Assembly: GCA_947178145.1 (NCBI GenBank)
Contig: CAMWXE010000009.1
Span: 1 to 64,000, forward strand
Length of the DNA stretch: 64,000 nt
DNA from: an uncultured Lachnospiraceae bacterium
Lineage (GTDB): Bacteria > Bacillota > Clostridia > Lachnospirales > Lachnospiraceae
Reading direction: 5' to 3'
Shown: positions 61,101 to 64,000 of the stretch, in pieces
Layout of the letters: the number at the start of each line of letters is the position of its first letter
How positions within the stretch are numbered: the first letter of the stretch is position 1
Program-made: the position numbers and the translations under genes
Notes under the pieces: generated by a model
Told to the model about the DNA's origin: nothing
Database searches by the model: none
Seen by the model: only the letters and a program-made list of their open reading frames with translations

Positions 61101-61514
61101 ATGCAGGAAACAGTAAGTAATACGACAATGACGCTTGACGAAGTGCGGGAGCGATTTTTGCATGACCGGTTTGCGACGGTGAATGGGGCTGTGATTGACG
61201 CGGTGGAGGAGGGATACGCGAAATGTTCCATGGAATTAAATGATACGCATCGCAATGCTATGGGAGCCGTCATGGGAGGAGCGATATTTACATTGGCGGA
61301 TTTTGCCTTTGCGGTGGCTTCTAACTGGAATAAAAATCCACAGGTATCGCTCAGCGCTTCCATCAGTTTTCTCGGGAGAGCGAAGGGAGAGAAACTGATC
61401 GCGGAGGCACAGAAAATCAAAGAGGGAAGAAAGACCTGTTATTACGAAGTGAGGGTCAGTGATGAGCTTGGAAATCAGGTGGCACACATGACTTCTAATG
61501 GGTTTGCAGTGTGA
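61101..61514 (+). CDS. PaaI-type hotdog-fold thioesterase
   Basis: A 137-aa hotdog protein. The central helix block HRNAMGAVMGGAIFTLADFAFAVA is the PaaI/YbgC-like hallmark, with the Asp in LADFAF as catalytic candidate, followed by VSLSASISFLGRAKGEKL strands. It hydrolyses acyl-CoA type thioesters, substrate unknown. The ATG follows ACAAGGAGGAGAAT. Confidence 0.87.
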   Translation: MQETVSNTTMTLDEVRERFLHDRFATVNGAVIDAVEEGYAKCSMELNDTHRNAMGAVMGGAIFTLADFAFAVASNWNKNPQVSLSASISFLGRAKGEKLIAEAQKIKEGRKTCYYEVRVSDELGNQVAHMTSNGFAV

Positions 61515-61605
61515 TTTTCATGGAAAATCGTTCTGGAAGTTTATGCTTGTGAAAGCAGTGAATCATATTGGGAAAAATGGGAAATATATAATATAATAAA
61601 AGCAG

Positions 61606-61653
61606 CTGTTCAGAACAGGTCGATGCACTTGTGACCGGAAAATTCCTGAACAG
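61606..61653 (+). promoter_or_regulatory. Nested inverted repeat in the ldh leader
   Basis: CTGTTCAG (61606-61613) pairs with CTGAACAG (61646-61653), enclosing GGTC / GACC (61618-61621, 61633-61636). It lies 13-30 nt after a TATAAT-like element and just before the ldh ribosome site, so it could affect translation. It does not match the Rex operator consensus. Confidence 0.4.
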
Positions 61654-61677
61654 TTGAAAGCAAGGAGGACTGAGAAT

Positions 61678-62634
61678 ATGAAAAATGTAGTGATCGACAA
61701 GAGAAAGGTAGCGATTGTCGGCTGTGGTTTTGTGGGTTCGGCCACGGCGTTCTGCCTGATGCAGAGCGGGCTGTTTTCCGAGATGGTACTGATCGATGCA
61801 GACCATGACAGGGCGGAGGGAGAGGCGCTTGACATCGCGCACGGCATTCCGTTTATCGGTCATGTGGATATCTATGCGGGCGGCTACGATGACATTGTGG
61901 ACGCGTCGATTGTCATCATCACAGCGGGGGCAAACCAGAAGCCGGACGAGACAAGGCTTGATCTGGTACACAAGAATGTAGGGATTTACAAGAGTATTAT
62001 CCCGGAGATTGCGAGCAGAAATTATCAGGGAATCCTGCTGATCGTGTCCAATCCGGTAGATATCCTGACTTATGTGGCATGCAGGCTCAGCAATATGCCG
62101 GAGGACAGGGTGATTGGCTCAGGAACAGTGCTTGACAGCGCGAGACTCAAATATAAACTTGGCGAGCATCTCGATGTGGACAGCAAGAGTGTTCACGCGT
62201 TTATCATCGGTGAGCATGGGGACAGTGAGATTGCCGCATGGAGCAGCGCGAATGTATCCGGCGTGCCGCTGAATGATTTCTGTGAGCTGAGAGGGCATTA
62301 CCAGCATGAGGAATCCATGGAGCGGATTGCGGCGGAGGTCAAGAACTGCGCGTATGAGATTATCTCCAAGAAGAGGGCGACCTACTATGGTATCGCGATG
62401 TCAGTGAGGAGAATCTGCGAGGCGATTGTGCGGAATGAACGGTCTATTCTGCCAATATCGCGCATGATACACGGAGAGTACGGCATTGAGGGTATCGCGC
62501 TGAGTATGCCGGCTGTGCTGGGTGAGGACGGCGTGCAGACGAGAGTGGCGATTTCCTTAAATGAGGAGGAGCAGGCGAAGCTGAGGCAGTCGGCGGATAC
62601 GCTCGCATCGGTAATCAAAGAACTTGACATATAG
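61678..62634 (+). CDS. ldh: L-lactate dehydrogenase
   Basis: NAD-dependent enzyme of 318 aa that reduces pyruvate to lactate. The Rossmann motif is VAIVGCGFVGSATA, followed by an acidic LIDAD for NAD. The substrate Arg is in ETRLDL, SNPVDILTY is the family block, and the catalytic His lies in IIGEHGDSEIAAWS (near residue 179). Tryptophan and Ser/Ala residues in this block favour lactate over malate dehydrogenase. The ATG follows CAAGGAGGACTGAGAAT. A strong terminator follows. Confidence 0.92.
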   Translation: MKNVVIDKRKVAIVGCGFVGSATAFCLMQSGLFSEMVLIDADHDRAEGEALDIAHGIPFIGHVDIYAGGYDDIVDASIVIITAGANQKPDETRLDLVHKNVGIYKSIIPEIASRNYQGILLIVSNPVDILTYVACRLSNMPEDRVIGSGTVLDSARLKYKLGEHLDVDSKSVHAFIIGEHGDSEIAAWSSANVSGVPLNDFCELRGHYQHEESMERIAAEVKNCAYEIISKKRATYYGIAMSVRRICEAIVRNERSILPISRMIHGEYGIEGIALSMPAVLGEDGVQTRVAISLNEEEQAKLRQSADTLASVIKELDI

Positions 62635-62652
62635 TGGTGTGTGAAATACAGG

Positions 62653-62695
62653 GAAGCACATTTTGCAGCGAATCGCTGCGGAGTGTGCTTCTTTT
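62653..62695 (+). terminator. Rho-independent terminator of ldh
   Basis: GAAGCACA / TGTGCTTC outer stem and GCAGCG / CGCTGC inner stem, then TTTT. Confidence 0.88.
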
Positions 62696-62790
62696 ATGCA
62701 TGGAGTATTGATTCCCGCTGTATTGGCGGATGAGGGAAGCGCAGCAGTAACGGCAAAGTGCAATTGTTGAAAGAAATCTGTATTTAAGTA

Positions 62791-62822
62791 TTGACAACGA
62801 ACGACCGTTAGCATATACTAAC
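62791..62822 (+). promoter_or_regulatory. feo promoter with TTAG-CTAA dyad over the -10
   Basis: TTGACA (62791-62796), 17-bp spacer, TATACT (62814-62819). The perfect arms GTTAG and CTAAC (62807-62811 and 62818-62822) flank the -10. The dyad resembles half-sites of DtxR/IdeR-type iron repressors. A Fur site was not seen. Confidence 0.6.
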
Positions 62823-62915
62823 ATATATGAGAAGGGGTTAATTATAATTTTACAAGCAAAACAGATTAGTGTCTGGAAAGCAATGCGTCTGTGCATGGGA
62901 AGAGGAGATGAGCGT

Positions 62916-63125
62916 ATGCCGCTTAGTATGGCGAATGTCGGTGAGGCGTTGGAGATTAAGAAGGTCGGCGGAAAAGAGGAGACGAGACAGTTTCTGGAGA
63001 AGCTGGGCTTTGTGGTTGGCGGAATCATCACAGTGGTATCCGATATCAACGGGAGCATGATTGTCAATGTGAAGGATTCCCGGGTTGCCATTGGAAGGGA
63101 TATGGCGAATAAGATTGTTGTATAG
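62916..63125 (+). CDS. feoA: FeoA-domain protein 1
   Basis: A 69-aa SH3-like protein accessory to ferrous iron uptake by FeoB. It shows MPLSMANVGEALEIKKVGG, a RQFLEKLGFVVGGIITVV turn and GSMIVNVKDSRVAIGRDMANKIVV. The start follows GAGGAGATGAGCGT; open frame upstream is ignored. It is the first of two feoA genes. Confidence 0.88.
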   Translation: MPLSMANVGEALEIKKVGGKEETRQFLEKLGFVVGGIITVVSDINGSMIVNVKDSRVAIGRDMANKIVV

Positions 63126-63205
63126 CTGTTATATCCGGCTATTCACATAGGGAACGTTCACGAGAGGGACAGTTCCTGGCAAAGATGGAAATGAGGAGGA
63201 TGAAA

Positions 63206-63427
63206 ATGAGAACACTAAAGGAAGTGCAGTGCGGACAGACCGTGAAGGTGTCTAAGCTCAATGGTGAAGGGCCTGTCAAGAGAAGAATCATGGACATGGG
63301 CATCACAAAGGGCGTGGAGGTCTTTGTGCGCAAAGTGGCTCCGCTGGGCGATCCGGTGGAAGTGACGGTCAGAGGCTATGAGCTGTCTCTCAGGAAAGCT
63401 GACGCGGAAATGATTGTCGTGGAATAA
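63206..63427 (+). CDS. feoA: FeoA-domain protein 2
   Basis: A 73-aa FeoA-type protein with MRTLKEVQCGQTVKVSKLNGEG, RRIMDMGITKGVEVFVRKVAPLGDP and VTVRGYELSLRKADAEMIVV, closer to the classic FeoA pattern than copy 1. The start follows AGGAGGATGAAA. It is 80 nt after copy 1 and 115 nt before feoB. Confidence 0.9.
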   Translation: MRTLKEVQCGQTVKVSKLNGEGPVKRRIMDMGITKGVEVFVRKVAPLGDPVEVTVRGYELSLRKADAEMIVVE

Positions 63428-63442
63428 TTTTTTGACCAGTGG

Positions 63443-63472
63443 TTAGCAATAACTAATCAAAATGAGTATAAT
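63443..63472 (+). promoter_or_regulatory. feoB promoter with TTAG-CTAA dyad over the -35
   Basis: TTAGCA (63443-63448), 18-bp spacer, TATAAT (63467-63472). The dyad TTAGCAATAACTAA (63443-63456) is similar to the one at 62807-62822. A second iron-responsive promoter is suggested. Confidence 0.5.
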
Positions 63473-63542
63473 AAAATAATTAGTAGAAATATCAAACGAG
63501 TCAATTACAGGTTTTGTCCTGTACAGACGAAAGGAGTAAAGT

Positions 63543-64000
63543 ATGTCAGTTAAAATAGCACTAGCAGGCAATCCAAACTGCGGAAAGACAACACTGTTTA
63601 ACGCACTGACAGGTTCCAATCAGTTTGTGGGAAACTGGCCCGGTGTGACAGTCGAGAAAAAGGAAGGCAAGTGGAAGGGAGACAAGGAAGTGGTCATCAT
63701 GGACCTTCCCGGTATTTATTCGCTGTCGCCCTACACACTGGAGGAAGTCGTGGCCAGAAACTATTTAATCGGCGAGAGACCAGACGCGATCCTGAACATT
63801 GTGGACGGAACGAATATCGAGAGAAATCTCTATCTGTCAACACAGCTGATGGAGCTTGGAATCCCGGTTGTCATGGCAGTCAACATGGCGGATATTCTGG
63901 AGAAAAACGGGGATAAGGTACATATTGATAAGCTTTCTAAGAAGCTTGGCTGTGAGGCGGTAGAAATCTCTGCACTGAAAGGGACAGGAGTGGACGAGGC
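63543..64000 (+). CDS. feoB: Ferrous iron transporter FeoB, 3' truncated by window edge
   Basis: The N-terminal G-domain is visible (about 152 codons, continuing past the window). G1 ALAGNPNCGKTTLFN, G2-type GNWPGVTVEKKEG, G3 DLPGIYSLSP, G4 VNMADI and G5 EISALKGTG are all present. FeoB is the membrane Fe(II) permease with GTPase control. The start follows AAAGGAGTAAAGT. It follows two feoA genes in the expected order. Confidence 0.96.
   Translation, partial: MSVKIALAGNPNCGKTTLFNALTGSNQFVGNWPGVTVEKKEGKWKGDKEVVIMDLPGIYSLSPYTLEEVVARNYLIGERPDAILNIVDGTNIERNLYLSTQLMELGIPVVMAVNMADILEKNGDKVHIDKLSKKLGCEAVEISALKGTGVDE

Noticed and set aside
61606-61653. ldh leader repeat as a Rex operator
   Set aside because: The arms CTGTTCAG/CTGAACAG do not match TTGTTAA-N4-TTAACAA and the spacing is far too long.

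Overview
The window looks like a chromosomal segment of a spore-forming, probably motile Clostridia bacterium of the Lachnospiraceae type. The grounds are the spoIIAA-spoIIAB-sigF operon, the cysE-cysS-mrnC-rlmB-sigH order, moderate GC with AT-rich intergenic DNA, strong GGAGG ribosome sites, duplicated small FeoA genes before feoB, and a perfect sigma-D (flagellar) promoter. No genus is claimed.

Layout. 0-0.3 kb: three tRNA genes (Val partial, Leu, Arg) and a terminator. 1-7 kb: a maltodextrin-type ABC importer (binding lipoprotein, two permeases, a 52-residue membrane peptide) and a GH13 lipoprotein. 7-9.5 kb: a MITE-like element, a histidine phosphatase, and a membrane SH3 protein with an acidic, tyrosine-rich repeat tail. 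9.5-20 kb: valS behind a T-box-like leader, a FapA-type protein, folC, a zinc-ribbon/TPR protein, the spoIIA operon, and a sigma-D-driven gene. 19.6-24.8 kb: trkA-trkH, a PHP phosphoesterase, and an Orn/Lys/Arg decarboxylase-like enzyme.

24.8-47.4 kb is the accessory heart: a cell-surface glycan locus. It has GT-C type membrane glycosyltransferases (GtrII-like, DUF2142-like, DUF6020-like, PTPS-related), two acyltransferase-3 proteins, a secreted DUF5722 glycosidase-like protein, and an MBOAT (AlgI-like) plus AlgX-like O-acetylation pair. It also has five tandem paralogues of a secreted protein with a GESH...DxxHW SGNH-type triad and an SH3-like tail, and a small XRE regulator. Four promoters share one architecture: TTGCAA, 17 bp, TATAAT (TACAAT in one), then two copies of a 13-bp palindrome close to TCTCTTAWAGAGA, 21-22 bp apart. 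A fifth promoter carries the palindrome in its spacer, and a sixth copy lies in front of the XRE gene. This reads as one co-regulated surface-polysaccharide modification regulon, formally like SinR control of matrix genes. It is the best candidate here for an undescribed system.

47.7-64 kb returns to core functions: DUF3048 protein, CYTH phosphatase, phosphohexomutase, ispF with a cysteine-rich tail, Eis-like protein, deoD, cysE-cysS-mrnC-rlmB-sigH, a lone receiver, an esterase, VanZ-like protein, thioesterase, L-lactate dehydrogenase, and feoA-feoA-feoB. The two feo promoters carry similar TTAG-CTAA dyads. feoB runs off the right end.

All calls rest on reading translations and motifs by eye. 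No database search was made.
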